Position numbers and translations under genes: made by a program
Part shown: positions 25,479-37,500 of the stretch, piece after piece
Position numbering within the stretch: position 1 is the first letter of the stretch
Layout: every line of letters starts with the position of its first letter
Assembly (NCBI GenBank): GCA_022457065.1
Contig: JAJGBQ010000005.1
Span: forward strand, 1,674,001 to 1,738,000
Direction of reading: 5' to 3'
Origin: Curvularia sp. ZM96
Taxonomy: Eukaryota > Ascomycota > Dothideomycetes > Pleosporales > Pleosporaceae
Length of the DNA stretch: 64,000 nt
Notes under the pieces: model-generated
Seen by the model: only the letters and a program-made list of their open reading frames with translations
Database searches by the model: none
What the model was told of the DNA's origin: nothing

Positions 25479-26526
25479 TCTGTCTTAGATGGCCTGCGCT
25501 GAATGCAGTTGATGGGTAAGGGCCGTTTCCGGGGCGAGAGATGTGAGCAAGCTCCCAATTCCAGAGAGCAACTAGAGAGAACCTCGAGCTATTAATATAG
25601 GTGAAGATGTCAAGAAGATAAGTTGGAAAAAAACTTCAACGTCGTGATGCGACCCAAATTTGCCAAAAGTGGACTGAGCCTACATCATGATAAGTTATTT
25701 CATAGCATCATTGAGTGGATCAAGTCCAGTACCAAAAACGAAATTTGCTAGATCGCATGAAAACCAAAAACTCTGGGTGGGCTCAATATGGAATTGAGTT
25801 ATGACACTGATAGGCCACGGAACTTGGCCACCATAGCATCGACGAAGCAGAACCTAAGAACATGATGAATAGCCAGATAGCGGCTTTGCGAAAACTCCAG
25901 GTCAGAAAATCAAAGTAATGCTTAAGAACAGAGGTCATGACGTGTGTTGAACAGCCGGTATTTGATCAATGCATCTTTCTGAGAGGATGCTAATGACATC
26001 TTCTCGGCTGTGTAAGCTGCTCGCTGTCAGCCTCTGACGGCAGTTTGATTGACACTTTAGATATCTTGGTTCTGTGATTGATCCCAGGAACAGAGCATTT
26101 CTCTTTTCTTGTGTTAGAGTCCATGTTCCGGGTTAGCGCAGTGTACTGGTTGACCTATCTTCAAGCTCGTAATGCCAAAGTTGCCACACCACTTCCAGGA
26201 AGGCTTCAATGAACCAGAAGAAAATACTGTTGCAGGTTTCGGTAGCGAAACAATCACGAAAGAGCCGCCCTATACCAAAACCAAGCACCGTATAGCGCAA
26301 TCAGTCGGGTGTTAGGTCCCATGTACACGTTGGTTGTCGCACACGAAAGGGCACGTTTCTATTGGTCAATTATGCCATTGGTGAAGTAATCCAGCAACCC
26401 CGGGAATGGATAGGAAACTGAAAATTATTTTGTTGATACTCCATGCGCCCAGCCGAGACAACGAAAGAAATGGAGAATCGGAAAACGACTTAGACAAGAA
26501 TGGTACCTATACGCTAGTCCGCAAGT
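25479..26526. other. Intergenic, promoter of GT2 gene
   Basis: About 1 kb carrying the GT2 promoter on the minus strand and the 3' flank of MAD2. No open frame with recognisable content; no repeat seen. Confidence 0.4.
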
Positions 26527-27567
26527 CTAATAAATCAGCGGACTGTATACATTATTCAATTCGGGCGTAACTGACCTGTAGCTCACCAATGTGTCCACAC
26601 GATGGTTGCTGGTGCTGAAGCTTCGAAGCTGCACTTTCTCTCCATTCTTGATCTCTTTCGCGTCGCTATCGCCCCACTCAAGTGGCACCTCAGAGTCAGC
26701 GTCGGCATAAACAAGGACGTTGAAAGTGCAATTTCCATCCAACATAGGCAGGAAGGTCACAGAGGCCGTAATTTGCCTAAAGATGGACTGGATTTCTGAC
26801 TGGATTTCCGCCTCGGTTTTCTCTTCGGCCGCATCGCTGGCGCTGCAAACGGTCAGTACATACAATCAGTGAGATTGATTGAACCTACTCCGGGGCGGCA
26901 TTCTCCTGGTCGGTAGTCTTCTTGGAGGATTTTGACTTGGATCCTTTTCCAAATATTTGAACCTAGGCATTGTCAGAAGGGATATAAAAGGTCGGATCCT
27001 CTGATTTACATCAAACTGCCATCGCTCGACATGCTCTCCGGTTTCTTTGCTTGTGATGACAACAACAAGCTTTGAGATTTTGCCACCATACATCCACTCC
27101 TTCAGTTGACCCATGATTTTCTTGATGTAAGCTTTCACCTGGTCATCAGCAGTTACTACACATATCAGCAAGACATCAAAAAGGTGAGAAAACAGCCCAA
27201 TTACCCATCATGGTCAAACCATATTTCTTCACCCTGTACCCGGTTAATTGGTGATTTACAATTTGTAACATTGCAGTTACTTACGCAGTGAAGTCTTCAG
27301 CGGGATAGACACCTCTTTGGAAACTACAAAATCAGCCAACGGATAACGCAAGACTTAGTGTCAGCGATGCGGCTTACAGTATGGTGTTGATAGAATACTC
27401 GAACTAATATGGGTAAGCGCACGGCTTCTTTCATGGCTTGGCAGACTTACGAATTCATTAACGATCTTGGAGGATCCTTTCAAAGCAAGCTTGTGAACCT
27501 TGGATGAGTCGCTCTTAGACGACTTGGACTTTGAAGAAGTCTTTGAAGAAGTCTTGGGTTGAGACAT
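26527..27567 (-). CDS. MAD2: Spindle-assembly checkpoint protein Mad2 (HORMA domain, seven exons)
   Basis: Minus-strand exons 27567-27451, 27403-27378, 27323-27285, 27233-27205, 27155-27010, 26962-26889, 26842-26527 give 248 residues. Introns are 46-54 nt. The HORMA fold is recognisable throughout: LKGSSKIVNEFFEYSINTIL, FQRGVYPAEDF, VKKYGLTMMVTADD, VVVITSKETGEHVERWQFDV, RQITASVTFLPMLDG, and the C-terminal safety-belt region VQLRSFSTSNHRVDTLVSY. Mad2 binds Mad1 and Cdc20 at unattached kinetochores and blocks the anaphase-promoting complex. Compared with the usual about 205 residues, this copy has a Ser/Lys-rich N-terminal extension (about 25 residues) and a longer loop (GKGSKSKSSKKTTDQENAAP). 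Start ATG 27567 is the only Met before the domain. It diverges from GUF1. Confidence 0.92.
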
Positions 27568-27965
27568 GTTTGGCGGCACTGCTTGTGGCGACGATGTGGA
27601 AGCGGTGTAGGAAAGGAAGTTGTTGTTTACGGAGATTGTTGATGGGGAAACTGCGAGCGGCGAAGTCCGAGAGGGGGACAGATTGGCGACAGTGCACCAA
27701 AGAACGTTTCGCAGATGATCGCAATGGATGCTTGGGCGCTGCACGAGTGATGGACAGGCTTGGTATAGCAGCGGTGGAGTCGTGTCGAGACGAAAAAGGT
27801 CTGGTTGTTGTGAGGTGCCGCCCAGCAACGCAGCTCGGCGATAAGATAAGATAAGATAAGATTCAGATGATAAGATAAGATGAGATGATCAACTTGCAAA
27901 GAAAAGTTGCGACAGCCATCCAACACGACCAGCAGCCACGCATTGATTTGATCTCATGCCCACCC
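27568..27965. promoter_or_regulatory. Shared MAD2/GUF1 promoter with GATAAG array
   Basis: Short divergent promoter. At 27840-27879 there are six GATAA units, four in perfect 5-nt tandem and two more after a short gap. GATAAG is the core site of fungal GATA factors (for example AreA/Nit2 or the iron regulator SreA/Sre1). The array lies just upstream of, or inside, the GUF1 leader, so it could be a simple repeat; binding is inference. Confidence 0.4.
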
Positions 27966-29948
27966 ATGCGATCATGCGTTCGAACTGCAAGCAGCCTTCT
28001 GCACGGCTGGCGGACGCCCTTGGCCCGCTCCAGGGCCCTCCCACATACCTCACGCCTGCTTGAGCGCCTATGGACCCCCGCCAGAAAGTATGCACAAGCC
28101 TTCCGCCCACAAGGAGAGCTCGAGAAGCGCATCGCCGACATCCCCATTGACCGATACCGTAACTTCTGCATTGTGGCGCACGTTGATCATGGCAAGTCGA
28201 CCTTGTCAGACCGTCTCCTGGAGCTCACAGGCACCATTGAACCCGGCGGCCAGAAACAATTCCTCGACAAGCTCGATGTAGAGAGGGAGCGTGGTATCAC
28301 AGTCAAGGCGCAGACATGCACCATGATCTACAATCATGAGGGCAAAGACTATCTGCTGCATTTGGTAGACACGCCTGGCCACGTCGACTTTCGTGCCGAG
28401 GTGTCGCGGAGCTATGCCAGCTGTGGAGGCGCTTTACTGCTGGTGGATGCCAGTCAGGGCGTACAGGCTCAGACCGTCGCGAACTTCTACCTTGCCTTCT
28501 CTCAGGGCCTGACGCTGGTCCCTGTACTGAACAAGGTTGATCTTCCCCATGCCGACTCGCCACGCGTACTCGAGCAGATGCACGAGACTTTTGAGCTTGA
28601 CCCCGAGGACGCCGTGCTTGTCTCTGCAAAGACCGGACTAAACGTGGCATCACTCCTTCCTACTGTCGTCGACAAGATCCCTGCCCCGGTAGGCGACCCA
28701 AATAAACCTCTCCGCATGCTCCTCGTCGACTCGTGGTACGATGTGTACAAGGGGGTCATTCTGCTTGTGCGCATTTTCGACGGTCAGGTGCGGCCGGGAG
28801 ACACGATACGCTCGTTTGCGACCAAGCTCAAGTACATTGTGGGCGAGGTTGGCATCATGTACCCGGATCAGACCCCGCAGACAGTCTTGAGGGCAGGCCA
28901 GGTAGGCTACATCTACTTCAATCCTGGTATGAAGCGGTCACAGGAAGCCAAGGTGGGCGATACCTACACAACCATTGGGTCCGAGAAGCTGGTCGAGCCA
29001 TACCCTGGATTTGAGGAGCCCAAAAGCATGGTCTTCGTCTCTGCCTTCCCGACTGACCAGGACAATCATGAACATCTGGAAGACAGCATCAACCAAATTA
29101 TTCTAAACGATCGCAGCGTCACACTGCAGAAGGAGTCTTCGGATGCATTGGGCGCTGGATGGCGCCTAGGATTCTTGGGAACGCTGCATTGCTCCGTGTT
29201 CGAGGACCGACTTCGTCAAGAGCATGGTGCAAACATCATCATCACGCCACCCTCGGTACCTTTCAAGGTGGTATGGAGGGATGGCACCGAGTCCATCATC
29301 ACCAATCCCAACGAGTTCCCGGATCAAGATCAAGTGCATTTCAAGGTGCAGGAAGTCCATGAGCCCTACGTATCTGCCACCATCACTCTGCCGGATGAGT
29401 ATCTTGGTGAGGTCATCAAGCTATGCGAGGCCAACCGCGGAGAGCAGAAGGAACTGACCTTCTTCACGGCCACGCAAGTCATTCTGAAGTACGATATTCC
29501 CTTGTCGCACCTGGTAGACGACTTCTTTGGCAAATTAAAAGGCTCAACTAAGGGTTATGCATCTCTGGACTACGAAGACGCCGGTTTTCGTCGGTCATCG
29601 ATTACTAAACTTAACCTGCTTGTCAACGGCTCCCCAGTTGATGCCGTTTCGCGCGTCCTGCACACATCCCAAGTTGATAAGGTGGGACGCACATGGGTGG
29701 AGAAGTTCAAAGAACACGTCGAGCGGCAGATGTTTGAGGTCATCATACAGGCAGCCGCAGGGAGAAGGATTGTGGCCAGAGCTACCATCAAGCCTTACCG
29801 CAAGGATGTATTAGCCAAGTTGCATGCAAGCGACCTCAGCAGGCGGCGCAAACTGCTCGAAAAGCAGAAAGAGGGCAGGAAGAAGCTCCGAGCTGTGGGA
29901 AATGTTGTGATTGACCAGGAAGCGTTTCAGAAATTTTTGGCCAAGTAG
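27966..29948 (+). CDS. GUF1: Mitochondrial elongation factor 4 / LepA-type GTPase Guf1
   Basis: Intronless. From ATG 27966 the protein has 660 residues; an in-frame ATG at 27885 would add 27. I prefer 27966 because it exposes a classical mitochondrial presequence (MRSCVRTASSLLHGWRTPLA, Arg/Ser-rich, no acids), though 27885 has the better -3 base. GTPase motifs are intact: G1 AHVDHGKST near residue 70, switch GITVKAQT, G3 DTPGH, G4 NKVD and G5 SAK. LepA-specific regions follow, including LGFLGTLHCSVFEDRL and the C-terminal domain KLHASDLSRRRKLLEKQKEG. Guf1 acts on mitochondrial ribosomes, promoting translation fidelity under stress. It is highly conserved, so the call is firm. Confidence 0.95.
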   Translation: MRSCVRTASSLLHGWRTPLARSRALPHTSRLLERLWTPARKYAQAFRPQGELEKRIADIPIDRYRNFCIVAHVDHGKSTLSDRLLELTGTIEPGGQKQFLDKLDVERERGITVKAQTCTMIYNHEGKDYLLHLVDTPGHVDFRAEVSRSYASCGGALLLVDASQGVQAQTVANFYLAFSQGLTLVPVLNKVDLPHADSPRVLEQMHETFELDPEDAVLVSAKTGLNVASLLPTVVDKIPAPVGDPNKPLRMLLVDSWYDVYKGVILLVRIFDGQVRPGDTIRSFATKLKYIVGEVGIMYPDQTPQTVLRAGQVGYIYFNPGMKRSQEAKVGDTYTTIGSEKLVEPYPGFEEPKSMVFVSAFPTDQDNHEHLEDSINQIILNDRSVTLQKESSDALGAGWRLGFLGTLHCSVFEDRLRQEHGANIIITPPSVPFKVVWRDGTESIITNPNEFPDQDQVHFKVQEVHEPYVSATITLPDEYLGEVIKLCEANRGEQKELTFFTATQVILKYDIPLSHLVDDFFGKLKGSTKGYASLDYEDAGFRRSSITKLNLLVNGSPVDAVSRVLHTSQVDKVGRTWVEKFKEHVERQMFEVIIQAAAGRRIVARATIKPYRKDVLAKLHASDLSRRRKLLEKQKEGRKKLRAVGNVVIDQEAFQKFLAK

Positions 29949-31154
29949 TGAATCGATACCCAATTCTACTCTGAAGCTGACTTGACCTTCGCAAACAACT
30001 TTCTTAACATTTGCATGTTAATTATTAGCTAGGATATAGGCGGTCGGTAGGGCATGATTGTCTGCCAGTGAGTATAGTTACCGAACGTCGGACCGAAATC
30101 CAACCGATCTGCAGATACGACAACGATTATATCCAGCATAACCCTGATCTACCCATCCCAGGACGATTTACACCCCAGAACTCGGTTCATGTTCCGGACC
30201 TATCGTTAGTGGGCCATGGATTTAATACAATCCATGCTGCTTCAGCTGTCGAACTGGGCAGCAGATCATATTCATCTTTGGAATCGTTCCTCTGACTCGC
30301 ATATGCCCACCTCGCCCCATTTTAAACTTTCGTTATCGCTTTTCAAGCGTTGCATTCAACTTACAATTTCCAAGAATCCATGGCCCCGAACGCTCGATCG
30401 TGTTACTGATCGACGCTAACATGTCGATGACATCAGTGGGGCATCGAGATCGTAATTGTCAGATATTCTGAACAACCACTCAGGTTTCAGTTCTAGTTTC
30501 GCGTACCTGACAGCTGCAAGATTAGACGGGCTATAGCGCGTGTTCAGGACCTCCTAGTCTTTAAGTAGACAGGCCGTATGTAGGCACCCATCCTCTACCC
30601 ATCTCTTCTTGCGGTACGCTTGTGCTAGGTTCGCGGCTGGTAAGCGTGGCAAAGTCATTGTGTAAGAGGGGGAACAAGCGGACGTCATCGGTCAAAGTAT
30701 CGCGAGCCGAGTGAACTCACGTTTTGGATGGATTGATGCCCATTGTGCACCTGATTATTTATCAGAACATTGATGTCTCTGTCCAAACGTACCCCAGTAT
30801 TGGGTTCTATTAAACGTTCGGGGGAGGTACCGGAAGGATGTAGCGTATGTATCGCGGGAACTCTCCCCGATCTTTCACTCTTAGCGCCTTGGACATACGA
30901 CCAGGGGTGCCGGCATTAGCTGCACAGAACGCTTGCGACGATTCTGCACAACATGACGTTGGGGTGATGGCCAGAAGCTGCGACGGCTGGGCTCCATGGG
31001 TCGGCTCCATGGGTTCTGAAAATGCTAGAAGGACTCCGTCGCAACGCCTGCGCCGAAGAGCGTATGCGATGCAGCTCGTCGTCACTTACCTCTCATAGCT
31101 CATCAGGCAGTCTTCTATCATTTTCAACGACGCTGCTGTATTACTCTATGCGCA
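29949..31154. other. Intergenic, no gene supported
   Basis: 1.2 kb between GUF1 and the sugar-porter gene. Frames at 30068-30295 and 30810-31098 lack motifs. Nothing recognised. Confidence 0.4.
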
Positions 31155-33647
31155 ATGGCACGATTCTTAGGACTACGAGGCAAGAGCCTAGCGAGCGCCA
31201 TTAGTGTGACTTGCGATCTTTGCTTTTTGTATGTCGGCACACCTTAGGGAACACGACGGGGAATTTTTGATTCGTCGACTAATGTGATACAGATGTTTCG
31301 GGTATGCGCAGGGTGTGATGGGCGGTCTTTTGACCGTTCAGCAGTTCTTGAGCAGATTTCCTCAAGTTGACATTGTCAACGACGCTTCATTTCACGATGC
31401 GTGGGTCACAGGTACGTTGAAGCATACTTTGTTCTTCTATGCATTTCTCAGTACCATGATGATAATACTCCGAAAAGGCTGACACTTACAGGACTCACGG
31501 TTGGAACATGGAATCTGGGCTGTATCGTGTCCGCCATCGCAACCATTTTCGTTGGTGACCTGCTTGGACGACGAAGGACACTCATCTTGGGCCTGACGTT
31601 CTGGGTCATTGGCGAGATCATTCAGACATCGTCATACAGCTTTCCCCAGTTCGTTGTTGGTCGAGCAGTTGCTGGTTTTGGTCAGTATTGTTAGTCTACT
31701 TTGAAGACAGTCGCTGACACTACGACATAGGCAATGGCTTCACCACAGCTACAGCGCCAGCGTACCAAGCAGAATGTGTCAAGTCCCACCGAAAAGGCAC
31801 GATCCTCATGATCAGTGCAGGCGCGTTCGTATCCGCTGGCATCGCACTCTCATACTGGTTCGTCTTCGGTTTCGCCTACATCAGCAGCTCTTCAGCATCA
31901 TGGCGCATCCCCATCGCCTTACAAATCGTGTTCGCACTCCCAGCTATTGCAATGCTATTCGTGCTACCCGAGTCTCCTCGTTGGCTGATCCTGACTGGGC
32001 GCGAACAAGAAGCACTCACGGTGCTGGCAGCGCTGAATGACGACGAACCAGATAGCTTCGAGACCAAAGACGAATTCCTGCAGATCAAGGACGCCATCTT
32101 GATCATGGCACAAGGCTCGGGAGTGAGCATGTTTTCTAACAAAGAGCGACGAGGCTTCCATCGTGTAGTTCTGGCCTACTTTGTGCAAATCTTCCAGCAA
32201 GGAACGGGCATCAACTTGGTTCTGCAGTATCTCTCCTGGATTCTCCTCACCCGCATGTCGTATACTGGATGGCTTGCCAGACTCTTAGCCTCCTGCTCAG
32301 CGACGCTGTATTTCCTCGCTTCGTTCATCGTCGTTGTCGGAATCGATCGCTTCTGGGGCCGCCGTTCTCTTATGATGTTTGGTGCTGCAGGTATGTCGGG
32401 CTGCATGGTCCTCATCACCATCTTGCAGTACTTGTGGGTCGAAAATGGAATGGGGGCGGCAAGAATTGCAAGTACTGTGTTCTTGTTTATCTTTTCTGTC
32501 TTCTTCGCTATCGGCTGGCAAGGTATGGCATGGCTGTACCAAGTCGAAATTGTACCTTTGAGAATCCGCGGTCCAGCTAATGGACTATCAACGAGCGCCA
32601 ATTGGTTGCTCAACTTTGTGTATGTCCGACCCTCGATGCGACTTATGTATTCGCTAACATCATTATAGTATTGTTTTCATCACGCCGATAGCTTTCCAGC
32701 GCATCTCCTACCGGACATGGATTATCTTTGCCGCCATAAACTTTGCCATTATCCCCCTCGTATACTTCTTCTACCCAGAAACCGCATTCCGCTCTCTCGA
32801 GGAAGTCGACGTCATCTTCCAGCTAGCCCACGAGGCTCCAGGGAACACATGGCTCAACGCAGTGAAGATCTCAAAGAGCGAACCTTTGTGGTTTGGCAAA
32901 CAAGACCCAGAGAAGCGCCTCAATTTCAACTATCAAAATACCTCATGGCACAAGCGTCTGATCGAAAGTGCAGGCAGTGGCAAAAGCAGTAGTCGAGGCG
33001 GCACTGCTGATCCAAACAACGAGAAAAGGTCTCGAGCCAACAGCCACAGTCCACATTCTGAAGACCTGGTGATTTCTGGTCTTCAGGGCGGTAGACACGA
33101 GTCAGAAGAATCAGCAATCGACCCGTATCTCTACGGGCGAACCAGTCTTTCCACCACCGTCACCAAAACCGCCACCAGCGACAACGAGAAACCCCGCAGG
33201 AAACTCCAAAAGCGAGACAGCCGTACAAGCAGCGTCGGCAGCGTCCACAGCTACTCCCAAGCAACCCCGTCTTTCGAGTTCTTCGGCGCCACAGTATCTA
33301 CGCCCCAAACCCACCAACCAGCACGCAGACACGCCCGCAGCACCACCCCCGATGGCCAGCGCTCCCCCTACGACCCATGGGCCGACGACTCCGCTCCCGC
33401 CCCCAGCGTTCCCAGAAGCAGAAGCACCAGCCGGACTGGCAGCGTCGCCATGGACCCCCCATCGCGCATGCACCGCTCCTCACACTACTCCGACGTCAGC
33501 ATATCGAACAACATCCTCAACCGCATCACCGTCTCCTCGCCACACAGCACCCAGCAAGAACCCTACCCACGGTCTTTCTACCAGCACGCAGACTCCTCGA
33601 CTTCGTTTCGCGAGCTAGAAGCTTCCGCGAGAGAGGGCGAGCTTTGA
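31155..33647 (+). CDS. MFS sugar porter with long cytoplasmic tail (five exons)
   Basis: Exons 31155-31228, 31293-31411, 31492-31680, 31731-32619, 32669-33647 encode 749 residues; introns are 49-80 nt. Sugar-porter signatures: LCFGYAQGVMGGLLT in helix 1, DLLGRRRTLILG after helix 2, VGRAVAGFGNG, LPESPRWLI before the central loop, FQQGTGINLVLQYLSW in helix 7, DRFWGRRSLM, and PETAFRSLEEVD after helix 12. Typical porters have 500-560 residues; here about 230 extra cytosolic residues follow, rich in Ser, Thr, Pro and basic residues, which recalls transporter-like sensors but is not proof of sensing. The start ATG 31155 gives the standard MARFLGLRGKSL leader. The stop at 33645 seems to come from a 1-bp shift: the next frame continues with coding-like sequence to 33837. 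Confidence 0.88.
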
Positions 33648-33837
33648 GTATCCTGGTCGGTTGGATAATGAGGAGCGTGGGAGAAGCGGTGGGGTTGTGG
33701 AGGGAGAGGTAGAGACGTATCTCCCTGATGGCGTGTATCAGGTTGTCCAGGGTAGGGTGAGGCAGTTGAGTGCTGGGGCACCGAGGCAGGGGAGTAGAGG
33801 GGGATATGCGGCTAGGGATGCGGGGAGGGCGAGATGA
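33648..33837 (+). pseudogene. Apparent frameshifted C-terminal extension of sugar porter
   Basis: In the +1 frame relative to the upstream gene the sequence stays open from 33619 to the TGA at 33835-33837 and reads EYPGRLDNEERGRSGG then EVETYLPDGVYQVVQGRVRQ. This follows smoothly on from SAREGEL if one T of the TTT at 33643-33645 is ignored. It may be a genuine tail lost by a 1-bp insertion, a sequencing error, or coincidence; composition and position favour one of the first two. Confidence 0.45.
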
Positions 33838-34569
33838 TGGGTCGGAGTGTAATTGGTATTTGATGCGGAGGTTTGCGCAGTGTGTGTGCATATTGAATAT
33901 TGCTTTTCTTCTTCTGTCCAGTTGTGGCCTATACTTTGTTCCGTGTGGAGTTTGCTTCGTTTGAGTTGTCGTTCAGTAGTGCTTGTCGTTTTCTTCAGCG
34001 TGTAATTTCTTGATATCTGCCTTGTCATTATTTTGAAAGGTTGTAAAAAAGCGCGGTTGTCTCCACAAATTCCATACTTCTGCATAGTGAATAGCTTCTT
34101 CATGCACAGCTTCATGGCTTTGTACCGGACGGCTATCATAATCACACTGTATCCTGCATCTCATCACCACTTGGTCTCACCACCTCACCTACAAGTAAGG
34201 GTATCAAAGAAAACAATATCGTAGTGAATAGTTTCCATAATTCGTTATTGTAAGATACTCATGTGGAAGACGTAAATATAAGCTATACTATGTGTACTCT
34301 CGCGAGTCATGTCTAGCGGTCTAAATATTGAGCCAAAGAAGAAGATGGACAGGAATTGAAGTAAAGAAAACAGTGTAAATACTATTACAGATTGGCCGCC
34401 CAACCCACGTACCCAAGCCAATGTTGATCCCGATACTCCTTCAAACACCTGATTTGTGATGATTCCTTTTCAATGGTATAGAGCAAAAATGCTGCAAAAA
34501 CCCATAAACGCCGTTGACCCGTTCAATGAAGCAAAGGCCGTCTTCTCGTAAAAGCATATCGTTATCGTC
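33838..34569. other. Convergent 3' region
   Basis: AT-rich spacer between the sugar porter and the Glu/Pro-rich giant gene, which converge here. Short frames at 33973-34448 have no support. Confidence 0.4.
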
Positions 34570-37500
34570 TCAGTGGATTCTCTTCTTGAGACCTCCAAAC
34601 AATCCTTTGATACCACCAGATTCTTCCTTCTTCTTCCTTCTGTCTCGGCGCTCAGTCTCGCCTCTCTTGGGCCGTGGGCGGTCGTCACCCCGGTCTCGGG
34701 CTCGTGGACGCTCAATCTCGACGCGGCGACCAGAAGGTCGTTCCGGTCGCTCCGGTCGCTCCTTCTCGGTGAACGAGATCCGACGTGTCTTAGTGCGATC
34801 TTCTGGCTTGGACATGCGACGACTGCGTCGGCGCTCACGACGCTCCTCATCGGAGTAGGAGGCTACACCAACAACTGCAGCCGCATCTTCAATCATTGGT
34901 GATTCTTCATCCTCAACTGCTTCACCCTCGATAGCATAGTCAAAAGGCACCGGTGGTGGCGGAGGAAGGTCATCGACTGGCTGTGGCAGAGAGACTCCGC
35001 CATCCCTACCACCAGACATCTCATGTTCTGGACGGCGCATGAAACGCCTCTCTTCCTTCCACTTGTAGTACTCTGCTTCTTCTTCGGGAGATGCAAACTG
35101 GCGGCGCTGATGAGAGTAACGTCGACTACGATGTGCTCGGTCGCCTCGGTCTCGGCTTTCATTGTTGGAAGAAAGATCCCTGCTTGGAGAACTCTCTGGC
35201 TCAAATTCTCTTCTGGGGACTTTGACAGGGCCATCGATTGTGTTCGCACGTGCGCGGGTTGTCCGAGTAGGTTTTGACACAGGTGGAGATGCTTCCGGTT
35301 TCGAACGACCGAAAATGCCTCCAAAAATACCACGCTTCCCATTCTGCGGAGTATCCCTGATGCTCAGTCGTCGTCGTGGAGCGCTGCGAGGCGGGGTTTC
35401 ATCCTCGAGCGGTGGTAGAGGAGGTGGTGACGGTGGGTCCTCATAATCCTCTGCAGCACGTCGAGCAGTATCACGAGATGGTGGTTCGATGTAGTCGTCA
35501 TGCTGCGCAGCTGCTAATCTAGCTGCTTCCCGCTCCGCTCTCTTCTGTCTCCGAAGTCTCCTGGCCTCCTCCTCTTCACGTGCAGCCTCTTCGAGCTTCT
35601 CCAACTCCAAGCGCTTTGCTTCTTTTTCGGCTTCGTGCCTCTGTCGCCTTTTCTCGTGTCGAATCCGCCTTTCCTCATCTTCGATTGCCTGTCTCTTCTC
35701 TTCTTTGAGCCTGCGGCGTTCCTCGGTAACTCTGAGCGCTTCTTCTTCTGCACGCTTTGCTGCACGACGTCGTTCACGATGCTCGAGTTTTCTAGCCTCC
35801 TCTTCGGCTTTGAGTCTAGCAGCATCCGCCGCAGCAAGTCGCTCTTTTTCAGCTCTTCGGGCCTCTCTTCGCCTTTGTCTCTCGATCTCGTCCTCCCTTT
35901 CATCAACAGGGCGGCGTTTAGGGTGTCTTTCATCGCTCCTGCTGTCACGGCGGCGCGATCGATACTCCGGATAGGCTTTCTCTCGGTCGCTGCTACTGCC
36001 AGCTCTCTCGGCCTCACGTAGTCTTTCCCTCCTTCGCTCGGCTTCACGTTCGTTCATGCTATCACGACGCTTAGTCTTTGGCACACCAGAAGAGTCTGGT
36101 ACAGCCATGCTCGGGTGCTCCCTGTAACTAGCGTCACTCTCACGTCTACGAGTAGAGTGATGATAGCCGTCACGATGAGCATGCGAATGTCTCCGGCGAG
36201 GCCGTTCTCGGGCATAAGGCTCAGCTGCAACCTCATCGTCAATTGCGAAGTCACGCTCCCTGTACTCATCAACGGGAATCGGTGGCGGAGGCCTGGTTGG
36301 ACTTTCGACAAAGTCGAGTGACCTTTGCGCAGGCTCGAAACCAACCGCGACTCCTCCATCGGCTGCTTCGTCCTCCAACTCTGCCGGCTCAGCCTGAGGT
36401 TCTTCTACTGGCACCTCTACATCCGCATCGGCAACTGGTTCTGGCTCTGGCTCCACTGCTGGTTCAGGCTCGGGTTCTACAACTGGCTCGGGTTCCGGCT
36501 CAGGCTCCGCTGGTGGTTCTGGCTCAGGCTCAGGCTCAGGCTCAGCTTCAGGTTCTGGTGTTGGCTCGGCTTCTGGTTCTGGCTCCGGCTCTGCCTCTGG
36601 TTCAGCAGGAGCAGCTTCCTCTACAGGAGGTTCCTCTGGGGCTGGTGCAGCTTCTGTCTCCTCTGCAGGGGCCAGTTCAGGCTCAGTAGGCTCAGTAGGC
36701 TCAGTAGGCTCAGTAGGCTCAGTAGGCTCAGTAGGCTCAGTAGGCTCAGTAGGCTCAGTAGGCTCAGTAGGCTCAGTAGGCTCAGTAGGCTCAGTAGGCT
36801 CTTCCGCCACCTCTTCGACATCTGGCTGTGGCTCTTCAGCATCAGCTTCAGGAGTTGGCGGTGATTCTTCAGGCTGTGCTTCTGGAGGACTTTCAACGGG
36901 CTCGGGCTCTGGCTCTTGCTCTTGCTCCGGCTCCGGGGAGGCCTCTTCAACTGGAGGTACCTGTTCCTCAGCAACAGCCTCTTCTGGAGCTGGCTCAGAA
37001 GGTGCTTCTGAAACCTCGTCTTCCTCTGCGACCGCCTCCTCTGCTACCGGAGCCTCTTCTGGAGGCATGTCATCTGCTTGACCTTCTGGTTCACCCTCTC
37101 CTTCTACTGATATTTCACTCTCTTCTGATTCAGGCTCTGGCTCGTCAGCCGGTGCATCCTCGGCCGGAGGTGGCTCTATTGCGTCTGCGTCGGCAAGAGG
37201 TGCAGGTTCGACTACTTCGGGTTCGTCGATCGGAGCGGGTTCAGCATCTTCGTGCTCAGTAACACCCTCCTCTGCCTGCTCTTGGACGTCCTCCTCGCCA
37301 TCGGGACTGGCTTCTTCGGGGGCGTCTTCGGGGGCGTCTTCAGGTGCTGCTGGTGCAGGCATGTCAACTTCTTGGGTCTCCGGTTCTTCCACGCTCGAGG
37401 TGCTTTCTGCTGACTCAGACACATGAGATTCCGCGTCAGCAGCCGGCTCGGCTGACTGAGCTCCAGCTTCAGATGCAGCAGCATCAGCTTCTTCCTCTCC

